DNA of 28,562 bases from Methanocorpusculaceae archaeon UBA456 (GTDB lineage Archaea > Halobacteriota > Methanomicrobia > Methanomicrobiales > Methanocorpusculaceae). The notes beneath the pieces were generated by a model. That model ran no database searches and was not told where the DNA came from. It saw only the letters and a program-made list of their open reading frames with translations. The stretch is taken from positions 54,828-83,389 of the forward strand of contig DAJQ01000019.1 in the NCBI GenBank assembly GCA_002496395.1, written 5' to 3'. Made by a program: the position numbers and the translations under genes. Position 1 is the first letter of the stretch; each line of letters begins with the position of its first letter. Below, piece by piece: positions 21,228-28,562 of the stretch.

Positions 21228-21869
21228 ATGGTTGAGTTAACCCAGATTCAGAAGGCCGTATCCACGGCAATCGAGCAGGCGCCAGAGAGGAAGTTCCGGG
21301 AGAGTGTGGATATCACAATCAACCTGAAGAACATCGACATGGCGCAGCCGAAAAACCGTATTGATGCGACGATTCTTCTGCCAGAGAGTGCAGGCACCAA
21401 AAGAATCGCGGTTCTGGGCAAAGGAGACATAACCACTCAGGCAAAAGAGGCAGGTGCCGATATCATCATCGGCCCTGAGGAGATCGAACGCCTGGGAGGT
21501 GCCCCGCGTGAAGCCAGACAGGTTGCATGCGATTATGACTTTTTCCTTGCTGAGACCGCTGTTATGCCACTCGTAGGCCGGTGGCTGGGCCCAAGGCTCG
21601 GTCCACGCGGCAAGATGCCAATGCCCATCCCCCCGGGACAGGACATCAGACCTATTGTAGAGCGTCTGCGCGGTTCTATCAGGATCCGGACCAAAGATAA
21701 ACTAACATTTTCTGCGAAGATCGGGACAACAGAGATGACACCTGATCAGATCGCAGAGAATATCAACGCGGTCCTGAGAAGAGTCGAAGCAGAACTCGAG
21801 CAGGGTTCACAGAACCTCCGCTCGGTCTTTGTCAAAACGACCATGGGGCCGGCAGTGAGGGTGATCTAA
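21228..21869 (+). CDS. rpl1: ribosomal protein uL1
   Basis: A 213-residue protein of the L1 stalk, which moves deacylated tRNA out of the E site. Domain I is split around domain II: N-terminal KFRESVDITINLKNIDMAQP, then the insertion with IAVLGKGDITTQAKEAGADI, and the family signature in GPRLGPRGKMPMPIPPGQDI, ending with GSQNLRSVFVKTTMGPAVRV. In archaea L1 is also a translational repressor of its operon; the leader hairpin described separately fits this. ATG 21228 has GGAGG nine bases upstream. The stop is followed directly by the uL10 ATG. Confidence 0.97.
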   Translation: MVELTQIQKAVSTAIEQAPERKFRESVDITINLKNIDMAQPKNRIDATILLPESAGTKRIAVLGKGDITTQAKEAGADIIIGPEEIERLGGAPREARQVACDYDFFLAETAVMPLVGRWLGPRLGPRGKMPMPIPPGQDIRPIVERLRGSIRIRTKDKLTFSAKIGTTEMTPDQIAENINAVLRRVEAELEQGSQNLRSVFVKTTMGPAVRVI

Positions 21870-22718
21870 ATGGCAGTATACACACGCCACCTGCCTCAGT
21901 GGAAGCAGGACGAGGTTGAAGAAGTAAAGAAGAACGCGCAGGAGTATGCCTTAATCGGTATCATAGATACCTTTGGTATCCCTGCAACACAGTTCCAGCA
22001 GATCCGGCGGGACCTCAAAGAGAGAGCCACCATCAAGGTAATGAGAAACACGCTCATCGAGCATGCATTCTCAGATCTTGGCGGGATATATGACGATCTC
22101 AGAGAGCATATCACCGGACACTCGGCACTGATCTTCACAAACGACAACCCCTTCAAACTGTTCAAGTCCCTTGAACAGACGAAGACAAAGCGGGCTGCCA
22201 AAGCTGGTGAGATCGCACCAGAGGACATCGTTGTTCCAAAAGGACCAACAAGCTTCAAGCCAGGCCCTATTGTCAGCGAACTTCAGCAGGCGGGTATCCC
22301 GGCCACCATCGATGGCGGCAAGGTGAAGATCCGCGAGACGAAGACCGTTGTAAAGGCTGGCGAAGTCATTGACCGGAAGAAAGCCGGTGTCCTCTCGAAG
22401 CTTGATGTTAAGCCGATGGATGTCGGTTTATCTCTTTTCGTCGCACTCTACCAGGATGAACTGTATCTTCCGGATGTACTTGGTATTGACGAGACTGAAT
22501 ATTACAACAAGCTCGTTCTTGCCGTCCAGCAGGCGTTCAACCTCTCAGTCAATGCAGCCTATCCGACTGCATTCACGATGGAGACGATCCTTGCAAAGGC
22601 ATTCCGTGAGGCTCGCAGCCTTGGTATAGAGGCCGCTATCTACGAGAAAGATGTCATCGATGGCATCATCGCAAAGGCATACAGACAGATGAACACAATC
22701 AAAGTATTAGTTGAATAA
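21870..22718 (+). CDS. rplP0: ribosomal protein uL10 (stalk protein P0), short form
   Basis: A 282-residue stalk base protein that binds 23S rRNA with uL11 and carries the P1/L12 dimers. The rRNA-binding N-terminal domain is seen (YALIGIIDTFGIPATQFQQI, RRDLKERATIKVMRNTLIEH), followed by the archaeal insertion domain (PAKAGEIAPEDI-like KAGEIAPEDIVVPKGPTSF) and a C-terminal helical spine (TMETILAKAFREARSLGIEA, AAIYEKDVIDGIIAKAYRQM). It ends at IKVLVE, without the alanine-rich hinge and acidic GLGALFG tail typical of archaeal P0. P1 next door has that tail. The short end may be normal in this lineage. Start and stop are abutted by uL1 and P1. Confidence 0.95.
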   Translation: MAVYTRHLPQWKQDEVEEVKKNAQEYALIGIIDTFGIPATQFQQIRRDLKERATIKVMRNTLIEHAFSDLGGIYDDLREHITGHSALIFTNDNPFKLFKSLEQTKTKRAAKAGEIAPEDIVVPKGPTSFKPGPIVSELQQAGIPATIDGGKVKIRETKTVVKAGEVIDRKKAGVLSKLDVKPMDVGLSLFVALYQDELYLPDVLGIDETEYYNKLVLAVQQAFNLSVNAAYPTAFTMETILAKAFREARSLGIEAAIYEKDVIDGIIAKAYRQMNTIKVLVE

Positions 22719-22730
22719 GGTGACTGAATT

Positions 22731-23042
22731 ATGGAGTACATATACGCTGCTCTCTTACTGCACTCTGCTGACAAAGCAGTTGAAGAAGAATCCGTCAAGG
22801 CAGTTCTCTCTGCCGCAGGTATCGCTACAGACGAATCCCGTGTAAAGGCGCTCATTGCCGCTCTTGACGGCGTTGACATCGAAGATGCCATCAGCAAGGC
22901 CGCTGCAGCACCCGTTGCAGTAGCAGCTGCCGCAGCACCTGTAGCAGCCGCTGCTGCTGAAGAGGCACCTGAGGAAGAAGAGTCAAAGAAGGAAGAGGAA
23001 GAAGAGTCCGGCATGGCCGGTCTTGGAGCCCTCTTCGGCTAA
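22731..23042 (+). CDS. rpl12: ribosomal protein P1 (archaeal L12)
   Basis: A 103-residue acidic stalk protein. The N-terminal dimerisation domain (MEYIYAALLLHSADKAVEEE, then VKAVLSAAGI) anchors it to P0; an alanine-rich hinge (58-78) leads to the charged EEAPEEEESKKEEEEESG and the factor-binding tail GMAGLGALFG, which recruits the translational GTPases. AAGGTGA at 22717-22723 is a strong ribosome binding site seven bases before the ATG. The gene closes the stalk operon and is followed directly by a T9 run. Confidence 0.97.
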   Translation: MEYIYAALLLHSADKAVEEESVKAVLSAAGIATDESRVKALIAALDGVDIEDAISKAAAAPVAVAAAAAPVAAAAAEEAPEEEESKKEEEEESGMAGLGALFG

Positions 23043-23043
23043 A

Positions 23044-23052
23044 TTTTTTTTT
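23044..23052 (+). terminator. T9 run after the stalk operon
   Basis: Nine T residues begin two bases after the P1 stop codon, a strong archaeal-type terminator. Confidence 0.75.
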
Positions 23053-23057
23053 ATACA

Positions 23058-23098
23058 CCAGACAATCCCGCAACGGAAGAGTGCAGGATCTGGTTTTT
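23058..23098 (+). terminator. hairpin followed by T5, second terminator candidate
   Basis: CCAGA (23058-23062) pairs with TCTGG (23089-23093), extended inward by TCC (23066-23068) with GGA (23086-23088) across a three-base bulge, and TTTTT follows (23094-23098). It resembles a bacterial intrinsic terminator and could back up the T9 run. Confidence 0.4.
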
Positions 23099-23100
23099 CA

Positions 23101-23144
23101 TGCTGTTGCAGATAAGCCGGAGTGCGAAGACCGCTGTAGCAGCA
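23101..23144 (+). other. 10-bp imperfect hairpin between P1 and the convergent gene
   Basis: TGCTGTTGCA (23101-23110) can pair with TGTAGCAGCA (23135-23144) over ten bases with two G-U pairs in the plus-strand RNA; an inner CGG/CCG (23118-23120, 23131-23133) adds a short stem. No gene covers it. It may be a processing or 3'-end element of the stalk mRNA, part of the convergent hypF transcript, or a small RNA. Confidence 0.3.
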
Positions 23145-23176
23145 CGGGCATACTTTTCCTATGAATCATGAAGCCA

Positions 23177-23779
23177 TCAGAGCTGTGCCGGATTCGGTTT
23201 TACCTCAAGATCTGATGCCGCAATCTTTTCACAAAGCCGTCTCCTCTTCCGAATAGGCCAGAGATCATAGAGAAAAAACTGGATCGGCTTCCAGAGGGCA
23301 ACCCACCCGATGATGATTAAGGATTCAGCAATCAGCTCGGCAAGCGATCCCTGTTCAAAGAGATCAGATGCATGCTGACTGATCGTCAGACAGAAGAAGA
23401 GGAATATGATCCCGATTACCAGGTTCAGCCTCTCACGCCTCCATTGTACCGAGAGGGCGTGCTCTGACAGTGAGCCAAGATAGAGGAAGTGATTGGCAAC
23501 TGCCATTCTGATATTCTCTTTCACCTCATGAGAGATGAGGGGGGGCGGCAGGTAGACGGTTATCCGGGTTTTCTGATCAAAAGGAATCTCTTCAAAAGAG
23601 GCATAGATATACTCTTCAGCATCAGGATCCAGTTCTTTTTCATAGAAGGGCGAGGGATCGAGGGAATTGAAGAGCTGGATGACCGTTGAGATCTTCAGCT
23701 CCACACGGGCGATCTCATCCGGATCTCCGTGCGGGGATCCGAATTCCCGGCCCGGATACTCAAACTCCCGTGCATCCAT
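23177..23779 (-). CDS. two-pass membrane protein of unknown function, downstream of hypF
   Basis: A 200-residue protein not recognised. ATG 23779 (MDAREFEYPGREFGSPHGD) is chosen because AGGTGA at 23787-23792, which overlaps the hypF stop, is seven bases upstream; longer frames would run deep into hypF. The first 115 residues are acidic and soluble, with a beta-like stretch TRITVYLPPPLISHEVKENI. Two hydrophobic segments follow: about 118-134 (LNLVIGIIFLFFCLTIS) and 149-171 (LIAESLIIIGWVALWKPIQF). A basic WPIRKRRRL comes after the second segment, so both ends are probably cytoplasmic. It is translated from the same transcript as hypF, but nothing in it points to hydrogenase assembly. Confidence 0.75.
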   Translation of the reverse strand: MDAREFEYPGREFGSPHGDPDEIARVELKISTVIQLFNSLDPSPFYEKELDPDAEEYIYASFEEIPFDQKTRITVYLPPPLISHEVKENIRMAVANHFLYLGSLSEHALSVQWRRERLNLVIGIIFLFFCLTISQHASDLFEQGSLAELIAESLIIIGWVALWKPIQFFLYDLWPIRKRRRLCEKIAASDLEVKPNPAQL

Positions 23780-23786
23780 ACATAAT

Positions 23787-26018
23787 TCACCTGCTTCCGG
23801 CGATGATCGCCTGCCCATATGAGATGCAGCCATCACCAAGGGGGTACTCGGTATTGATGATCGCCTCGATTCCGGCTCTCCTGAGCTCTTCACAGATGGT
23901 GGATCTGATCATATGATTATAGCAGACGCCGCCTGAGAGGGCAGCTTTTCCGATACCGTGCTCTTCGGCTACAGACACTGCCATCCGGGCAATACCGCGG
24001 GCGAGATTGAACTGGAAGGATGCGCCGATATCTGCAACAGCACGCCTCTGCATCTCGTTGCTCTCCTCTTTCAGGGGAAGATACCGTGAAAAGACCTCTT
24101 CCATCAGGCGGGAGGTCGAAAGCACCTGCTGACCGTTCTCTTCAGAGATAGCGAGCTCCCACTCAGTGGCTCTTCCCGACGCAGCCACCGCCTCAAGCCG
24201 CATAGCGGGCTCGCCATCATAGGTCCTTTCAGAACAGATACCAAGCAGAGCTGATGCGGCATCAAGCACCCTCCCGGTGCTGGTTGTGGATATGGTGTTG
24301 AACCTTCTTTCAACCTGATGTGCAAGTGCCGAACAGGCGATATCATTCCATCCCCGCACAGAAAGGAGATCCAGTATCTCGGGTGTGGGAAGGATACCAT
24401 AGAGCATCCGTTCAGGGTTTGCGGTTGCGGCATCCCCGCCCGGCATCATAACCTGCTCAAGGTGTCCGGCCCGGAGATAATCAGGTGCCTGCCCGACAAA
24501 GATCTCACCACCCCAGACGGTGCCGTCATCACCGTACCCGACACCATCGATTGCGATCCCGACACACCGCTCACGGGTCGCAGCGGCAATATGTGCACGA
24601 TGATGCTGTACCGGAACCAGTGCAGCACCAAGTTCATCTGCAAGGTCGTTTGCATATCGTGTCGAGAGGAACTGGGGATGAAGATCACAGGCGATGATCT
24701 CTGGAGTTGTGCCAGTCAGGGTTCTGAGCCGATCCACCGTCTCCTCCAGATAGCGGACGGTTGAGGGGTTCCTGATATTCCCTATATGAGGAGAGGTAAT
24801 ACAGAAGCCATTATTGTAGATGCTGACATTTGCATTCAGTTCAGGCCCGACAGCGAGGATGGCGGTCTTCCCGAGATCAATCCTGGTTCTCTTCGGTGCA
24901 ATACCCCGTGAGAGACGGATGATCAGGCCGTCACGGATAACCGAATCATCGCATCGGTTCTGGATCTCACGGTCATGGGTGAGGAAGTAATCCACCACAC
25001 CACGGAGACGCGACATGACCAGATCGATCTCAGTGATCATCGGGTTGCCAGGAATATTCGCACTCGTCATCACGAGCATCGGTGACTGGAGGTGGCTGAA
25101 GAGGAGATGATGGAGACCAGTATAGGGGAGCATCATTCCAATGGTATGCAGGTTTGATACCGTCTCATGCGCAGAATGATCCCGTTTCTCCAGAATGACA
25201 ATAGGGCGTGCGGGACTCGTGAGCTGTTTTCTCTCATCTTCATGGAGAATGGCAACCTGCTCGATGGTATCAGCATCTGCCATTACTGCAAGCGGCTGTT
25301 CGGTCCTTCCGAGGAGGGCTTTGAGTCGTTCAGCTGATGATTCGATACAAGCGATATGAAAACCCCCTATTCCACGTATCGCCAGTATCTTTCCCATATC
25401 AAGGAGTTCGGCTGCCTTTTTAATCGGATCCGCAACCGGCATGCTCCGGCCGTCCGGATCCATCAGGGTGAGCGACGGGCCGCAGGTGGCACAGGCAATT
25501 GTCTGAGCATGATGGCGACGCGATCCGGGATTCCAGTACTCCTCTTCGCATGAAAGACAGAGAGGGAAGTGATCCATTGTCGTTCTCTCCCGATCATAGG
25601 GAAGCGCGCGGATGATGCTGTACCTCGGCCCACAATCTACACAGGATGTCGCCCAATAGTTAAAATAACGACCATCCGCCTGATAAATATCATGAATGCA
25701 GGCATCGCAGATGGCGACATCAGGGGGAATAAGGCCCGAGAGGTTTCCCTCTTCACTTTCACGTATGATGAATCTGTCAGGGATTGCACCATTGAGGGGT
25801 GAGACGATCACCTCATCTATGGCTGCAAGGCGCGGCCCTCTCCTGACCGCATCGAGGAAATCGTCAAAATGCTCTCCTTCTGCGTGAATGAGAACTTCGC
25901 TTCCGAGATTGGTGACCGATCCACGGATGGAAAGCGACTCCGCAGTTGCATAGACAAAGGGGCGGAACCCTACACCCTGTACGATCCCACGGACGATGAT
26001 AGTACCAGATCTCCGCAT
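23787..26018 (-). CDS. hypF: carbamoyltransferase HypF, [NiFe]-hydrogenase maturation
   Basis: A 743-residue protein that turns carbamoyl phosphate into a carbamoyl group on HypE, the precursor of the cyanide ligands of [NiFe] hydrogenases. Domains in order: acylphosphatase (VRGIVQGVGFRPFVY, 9-23); two zinc fingers with eight cysteines in the exact family spacing (104/107, 126/129, 154/157, 176/179); YrdC-like ATP-binding domain (GKILAIRGIGGFHIACIES, SPARPIVILEK, MTSANIPGNPM); and a Kae1-like domain (VPVQHHRAHIAAATRE, AIDGVGYGDDGTVWGGE, GGVCYNHM). All key residues appear intact. It is divergent from a wHTH regulator gene. The other hyp genes are not in the window. Confidence 0.96.
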   Translation of the reverse strand: MRRSGTIIVRGIVQGVGFRPFVYATAESLSIRGSVTNLGSEVLIHAEGEHFDDFLDAVRRGPRLAAIDEVIVSPLNGAIPDRFIIRESEEGNLSGLIPPDVAICDACIHDIYQADGRYFNYWATSCVDCGPRYSIIRALPYDRERTTMDHFPLCLSCEEEYWNPGSRRHHAQTIACATCGPSLTLMDPDGRSMPVADPIKKAAELLDMGKILAIRGIGGFHIACIESSAERLKALLGRTEQPLAVMADADTIEQVAILHEDERKQLTSPARPIVILEKRDHSAHETVSNLHTIGMMLPYTGLHHLLFSHLQSPMLVMTSANIPGNPMITEIDLVMSRLRGVVDYFLTHDREIQNRCDDSVIRDGLIIRLSRGIAPKRTRIDLGKTAILAVGPELNANVSIYNNGFCITSPHIGNIRNPSTVRYLEETVDRLRTLTGTTPEIIACDLHPQFLSTRYANDLADELGAALVPVQHHRAHIAAATRERCVGIAIDGVGYGDDGTVWGGEIFVGQAPDYLRAGHLEQVMMPGGDAATANPERMLYGILPTPEILDLLSVRGWNDIACSALAHQVERRFNTISTTSTGRVLDAASALLGICSERTYDGEPAMRLEAVAASGRATEWELAISEENGQQVLSTSRLMEEVFSRYLPLKEESNEMQRRAVADIGASFQFNLARGIARMAVSVAEEHGIGKAALSGGVCYNHMIRSTICEELRRAGIEAIINTEYPLGDGCISYGQAIIAGSR

Positions 26019-26019
26019 G

Positions 26020-26061
26020 GGTTATCAACAAAGGTTATAGAATTACAGAGCAATATAGTAC
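26020..26061. promoter_or_regulatory. divergent promoter region between hypF and the wHTH gene
   Basis: The 57-base gap holds two direct GGTTAT repeats (26020-26025 and 26033-26038) and two TATAG blocks (26036-26040, 26055-26059). On the plus strand GGTTATAG would place transcription about ten bases before GTG 26076. On the minus strand ACTATATTG (complement of 26051-26059) would give hypF a short leader. Repeats and TATA boxes overlap, so one regulator could control both directions; that is inference. Confidence 0.4.
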
Positions 26062-26075
26062 ATAGGGTTTTTGCA

Positions 26076-26591
26076 GTGACGGATCATCCTAAGACGAAAA
26101 TTGTAAGCGACCCGGTGGAGCTAGTACCTCTGCTTGTTACGTTTAACAACTCAGGGTATAAAATGGTTTATGAATTGCTCTCTAAGTCATGGGTTACTGA
26201 AGAGGAGTTAAATCAGCAATATGAAGGTGAATGCATCAATGATTGCCTGAAGATGCTGAAGAAAGGAAACCTTATCGACGAGCAATGGAGAACAGTACCG
26301 GGAAAGAAACCAGAGAAGGAATACCGGGTGAATTATCAGAAGTTCAGGGCAAATTTCCAGTGTACAATGGAAGATCTCGTCTCGATGCTCTATATATCCA
26401 CATCAAACGACGAGAAACTCAGGGAACTTTCCGATAACATTAAAATCGAAGTTGATTCAGGAAATACCGCAATCGGAGAGATCGCGCGGAAAGTTGGTGT
26501 AAAACCTATCTATGTCAAGGGCATCGCAAAACGCCTTCCGCATTTCGATGTCAGGGGACAGGGGTTGATACTCCTTGATGGAGAAAAGTAA
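26076..26591 (+). CDS. winged-helix (ArsR-like) transcription regulator
   Basis: A 171-residue protein. GTG 26076 (MTDHPKTKIVSDPVELVPLL) is the only good start: no in-frame ATG occurs until 26163, and the longer upstream frame would run through hypF. The N-terminal 75 residues look like a winged helix-turn-helix (LVTFNNSGYKMVYELLSKSW, VTEEELNQQY, CLKMLKKGNLIDEQW), with a wing in GKKPEKEYRVNYQKF. The C-terminal half includes a second helix-turn-helix-like region (GNTAIGEIARKVGVKPIYVK). No metal-binding cysteines of the ArsR type are evident. It overlaps the next regulator gene by 14 bases and is divergent from hypF. The target genes are unknown; control of hypF is one guess. Confidence 0.75.
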   Translation: MTDHPKTKIVSDPVELVPLLVTFNNSGYKMVYELLSKSWVTEEELNQQYEGECINDCLKMLKKGNLIDEQWRTVPGKKPEKEYRVNYQKFRANFQCTMEDLVSMLYISTSNDEKLRELSDNIKIEVDSGNTAIGEIARKVGVKPIYVKGIAKRLPHFDVRGQGLILLDGEK

Positions 26592-27384
26592 GGATCCCCT
26601 TGGCAATCTTCTCAGAAGTAAAAGGGAGACGACCAGGTTTCAGGTTCTCGTTGAAGTAGCAGAGCACCAGCCATCAATCCGCCAGCAGGAGATCGCCGAG
26701 AAGCTCGGAGTAACCCCGCAGGCAATCTCCGAGTATATCCGTGATCTCGCAGATGACGAACTCATTACCGCAGAAGGACGTGGCCGCTACAGTGTCACCC
26801 GGAAGGGGATTGAATGGGTGCTCTCGAGTGCCGAACAGCTTGAGAGCTATGCACGTCATATCAGGCGCGATATTATCCAGCAGGTGGCAATTTGGGCTGC
26901 AATTGCGGGTGAGGATCTGAAGAAGGGCGATTCGGTCGGCGTCTTCATGAAAGGGGGCTGGCTCTATGCAGGGAAAGAAAATCAGTCTGCAACAGGCATT
27001 GCCATCGATGATGCGGAGAAAGGGACTGATGTCGGTGTTGCACGACTGAGCGGTATCATCGAGCATACCGAAGGAACAGTCTATGTCTGCAAGGTACCCC
27101 GGATCGAGCGGGGTGGGTCCCGGGTTGTTGAGCGCGACCGGCTCTTCAAAATCGTGCAGAAAGCCGAGATCATCGGTGCGGTCGGGGTTGAGGCATATAT
27201 GGCCCTGAAGCGATCCGGCATCAGATCCGATATGTTCTATGGCGCACGTGAAGGTGTCATCGAAGCTGCATTTCACGGAATGAACTGTGCGATCATCGTT
27301 GTTGATTCCGAGTTCACCGATTTTATCAAACGACTCGAAACAGCAGGACTCTCCTATACCATCCACGATCTGGCGGTGCAGTAA
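26578..27384 (+). CDS. winged-helix regulator with a large C-terminal domain, MarR-like
   Basis: A 268-residue protein. ATG 26578 follows an in-frame TTG at 26575 and overlaps the end of the upstream regulator by 14 bases. Residues about 15-80 form a clear winged helix-turn-helix: TRFQVLVEVAEHQPSIRQQE, IAEKLGVTPQAISEYIRDLA, ELITAEGRGRYSVTRKGIEW. Residues 80-268 form an archaeal-only-looking domain with VGVFMKGGWLYAGKENQSAT, VGVARLSGIIEHTEGTVYVC, VERDRLFKIVQ and a final NCAIIVVDSEFTDFI stretch, possibly binding a small ligand. A conserved archaeal family of unknown targets. A 312-residue frame on the opposite strand is a shadow. The helicase gene starts six bases after the stop. Confidence 0.8.
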   Translation: MEKSKDPLGNLLRSKRETTRFQVLVEVAEHQPSIRQQEIAEKLGVTPQAISEYIRDLADDELITAEGRGRYSVTRKGIEWVLSSAEQLESYARHIRRDIIQQVAIWAAIAGEDLKKGDSVGVFMKGGWLYAGKENQSATGIAIDDAEKGTDVGVARLSGIIEHTEGTVYVCKVPRIERGGSRVVERDRLFKIVQKAEIIGAVGVEAYMALKRSGIRSDMFYGAREGVIEAAFHGMNCAIIVVDSEFTDFIKRLETAGLSYTIHDLAVQ

Positions 27385-27390
27385 GCACCT

Positions 27391-28562
27391 ATGAGCGCGA
27401 TCATCCTCCCATGGAAGAAAGCCTATCGAATCCTCTTCTTTGATGACCGGAGAATCCGCCATGTCGGCACCGTATCCCTCGCAAGAACAACACGAGGGAT
27501 CCGGCCCGACGAGTTTATGGTTCGAAAGCCGGGTGCATCCCATCCGAAGAAGACGCCCACAAAGGATCTCCTTGTCGCTCTCCGCCAGGGCGATGTATAC
27601 CTGACCCAGCATGACGCTGCTTTTGAAGAGTTTCTGGAAAATCTCCAGATACCATATTCATTTGTCGATATATGCAGAATCTGCCTCCTTGAGGATCGGA
27701 TCACACAGCTCTCCAAAGAGACACGGATCCGGTGCGGGCGTGAACTGATCTGCCCGGATTGTGCAAAGAAAGAGCTCTCACGTGAATTGTCGCATCTCAG
27801 AAAGCTCGGAAGGAAGACTCGTGCGCATATCGAGGATCTCCTGATGGAGCACCGGGATCTCGAGGCAGTACTTGCGATCATCCAGCCGGAGAGCCTCGAT
27901 ATGAAGAAGACCCTCTTTGACAGGGTTGAAGCGCATCCGGTTTCAGATACACAACGGCTGGAAGAGCTGCCGCTACCCCGAGAGTTTGTGGATGCAGTCT
28001 CTATCACCACCCTGATGCCCGCACAGCAGCTTGCGGTTGAGTCAGGATTGCTCTATGGGAAACATCTCCTCGTTGTTGCAGCAACAGCCAGCGGGAAGAC
28101 GTTTATCGGCGAGATGGCAGGCCTTAAAAATATCCTTGAGGGGCGGGGACGTCTCCTCTTTCTTGTTCCTCTTGTCGCACTTGCAAACCAGAAGTATGAG
28201 CGGTTCTCCGCAACCTACAAGAACCTGGCAAGCGTCTCGATCTCAACCGGCGTCTCCCGGCTGAACCTCCCCGAGACGCGATCCCCTGCACGGCGGGATG
28301 CCGGATCGGATATCATTGTCGGAACCTATGAAGGGGTCGACAATATCCTGCGTAGAGGGCGGCAGCTCAGAAATATCGGCACAGTTGTGATTGATGAGGT
28401 GCAGATGCTCGAAGATCCGGAACGTGGTCACCGTCTTGACGGGATGATCGCCCGCCTGAAACAGATCGCGCCAAAGACGCAGTTCATCTACCTCTCGGCG
28501 ACAATCGGTGCACCCCATCTCCTTGCAAAAAAACTGAATGCGAACCTGGTCACCTATGCAGA
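27391..28562 (+). CDS. DEAD/DEAH-box superfamily 2 helicase with N-terminal zinc motif (3' truncated)
   Basis: The frame is open to the end of the window (390 residues seen). Residues 1-200 are an archaeal N-terminal region (of the DUF5814 type, as I recall) with clustered cysteines C95, C98, C115, C121 and C124 in CRICLL and CGRELICPDC, a likely zinc site. The helicase core follows: Q-like motif ITTLMPAQQLAVESG (205-219), Walker A AATASGKT (230-237), FLVPLVALANQKYERF (258-272), motif Ib IIVGTYEGVDNILR, motif II DEVQ (335-338), and motif III SAT (369-371). This resembles Hel308/Ski2-like enzymes acting on DNA or RNA. ATG 27391 is six bases after the regulator stop. The second RecA domain and further domains lie outside. 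Confidence 0.9.
   Translation, partial: MSAIILPWKKAYRILFFDDRRIRHVGTVSLARTTRGIRPDEFMVRKPGASHPKKTPTKDLLVALRQGDVYLTQHDAAFEEFLENLQIPYSFVDICRICLLEDRITQLSKETRIRCGRELICPDCAKKELSRELSHLRKLGRKTRAHIEDLLMEHRDLEAVLAIIQPESLDMKKTLFDRVEAHPVSDTQRLEELPLPREFVDAVSITTLMPAQQLAVESGLLYGKHLLVVAATASGKTFIGEMAGLKNILEGRGRLLFLVPLVALANQKYERFSATYKNLASVSISTGVSRLNLPETRSPARRDAGSDIIVGTYEGVDNILRRGRQLRNIGTVVIDEVQMLEDPERGHRLDGMIARLKQIAPKTQFIYLSATIGAPHLLAKKLNANLVTYA

Noticed and set aside
26674..27612. 312-residue open frame on the minus strand
   Set aside because: It lies opposite two well-supported plus-strand genes (wHTH regulator and helicase), and its sequence shows no motifs; it arises from codon bias.

Overview
The window comes from a euryarchaeal genome, most likely a methanogen of the Methanomicrobia (Methanomicrobiales-like). 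The basis is MptE of tetrahydromethanopterin synthesis, an archaeal ftsZ-secE-spt5-uL11-uL1-uL10-P1 cluster, archaeal-type Thg1, DtdA, a MoeA fused to a PBP-like domain, HypF, archaeal TATA/BRE promoters and GGAGGTGATC-type ribosome binding sites. The genus is inference. Genes are dense, many start/stop codons overlap, and several convergent pairs overlap at their 3' ends. I see no insertion sequence, CRISPR array, rRNA or integrase.

Layout: (1) 1-1540: the 3' end of an ABC-transporter ATPase gene, then about 770 bases without a convincing gene but rich in short hairpins, a small ribbon-helix-helix (RHH) gene, and tRNA-Lys(CUU) on the minus strand. The RHH frame runs on into the antisense of the tRNA. 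(2) 1648-5369: an overlapping plus-strand operon of an RCK-DHH phosphoesterase fusion, mptE and a radical SAM protein with a C-terminal helix-hairpin-helix. (3) 5408-12856: a PacL-like P-type cation ATPase, a GNAT acetyltransferase (minus), ileS, and a minus-strand pair of a PRC-barrel protein and thg1. (4) 12908-17266: a site-2 protease with two CBS domains facing a minus-strand operon of a 58-residue CQLGCF-ending protein, moeA and moeA-PBP. The small gene was found by reading the reverse strand and joins moeA through ATGA. (5) 17381-23042: dtdA, ftsZ, secE and spt5, then, from a separate promoter, uL11, uL1, uL10 and P1/L12. (6) 23177-28562: a minus-strand hypF with a small membrane protein downstream, and divergently two winged-helix regulators followed by a truncated DEAD/DEAH helicase gene.

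The genes are mainly housekeeping: translation (tRNA-Lys, IleS, Thg1, DtdA, ribosomal stalk), transcription elongation (Spt5), secretion (SecE), division (FtsZ), cofactor assembly (MptE, two MoeA, HypF) and ion or membrane homeostasis (P-type ATPase, S2P). I found no clearly new defence or mobile system. The most interesting signals are regulatory or small: an L1-binding hairpin between uL11 and uL1 whose 3' arm runs into the uL1 Shine-Dalgarno; a perfect 8+8 inverted repeat over the promoter of the moeA operon; the unlisted CQLGCF protein; a leader inverted repeat that can hide the Shine-Dalgarno of the RCK-DHH gene; and the RHH gene that overlaps tRNA-Lys antisense.
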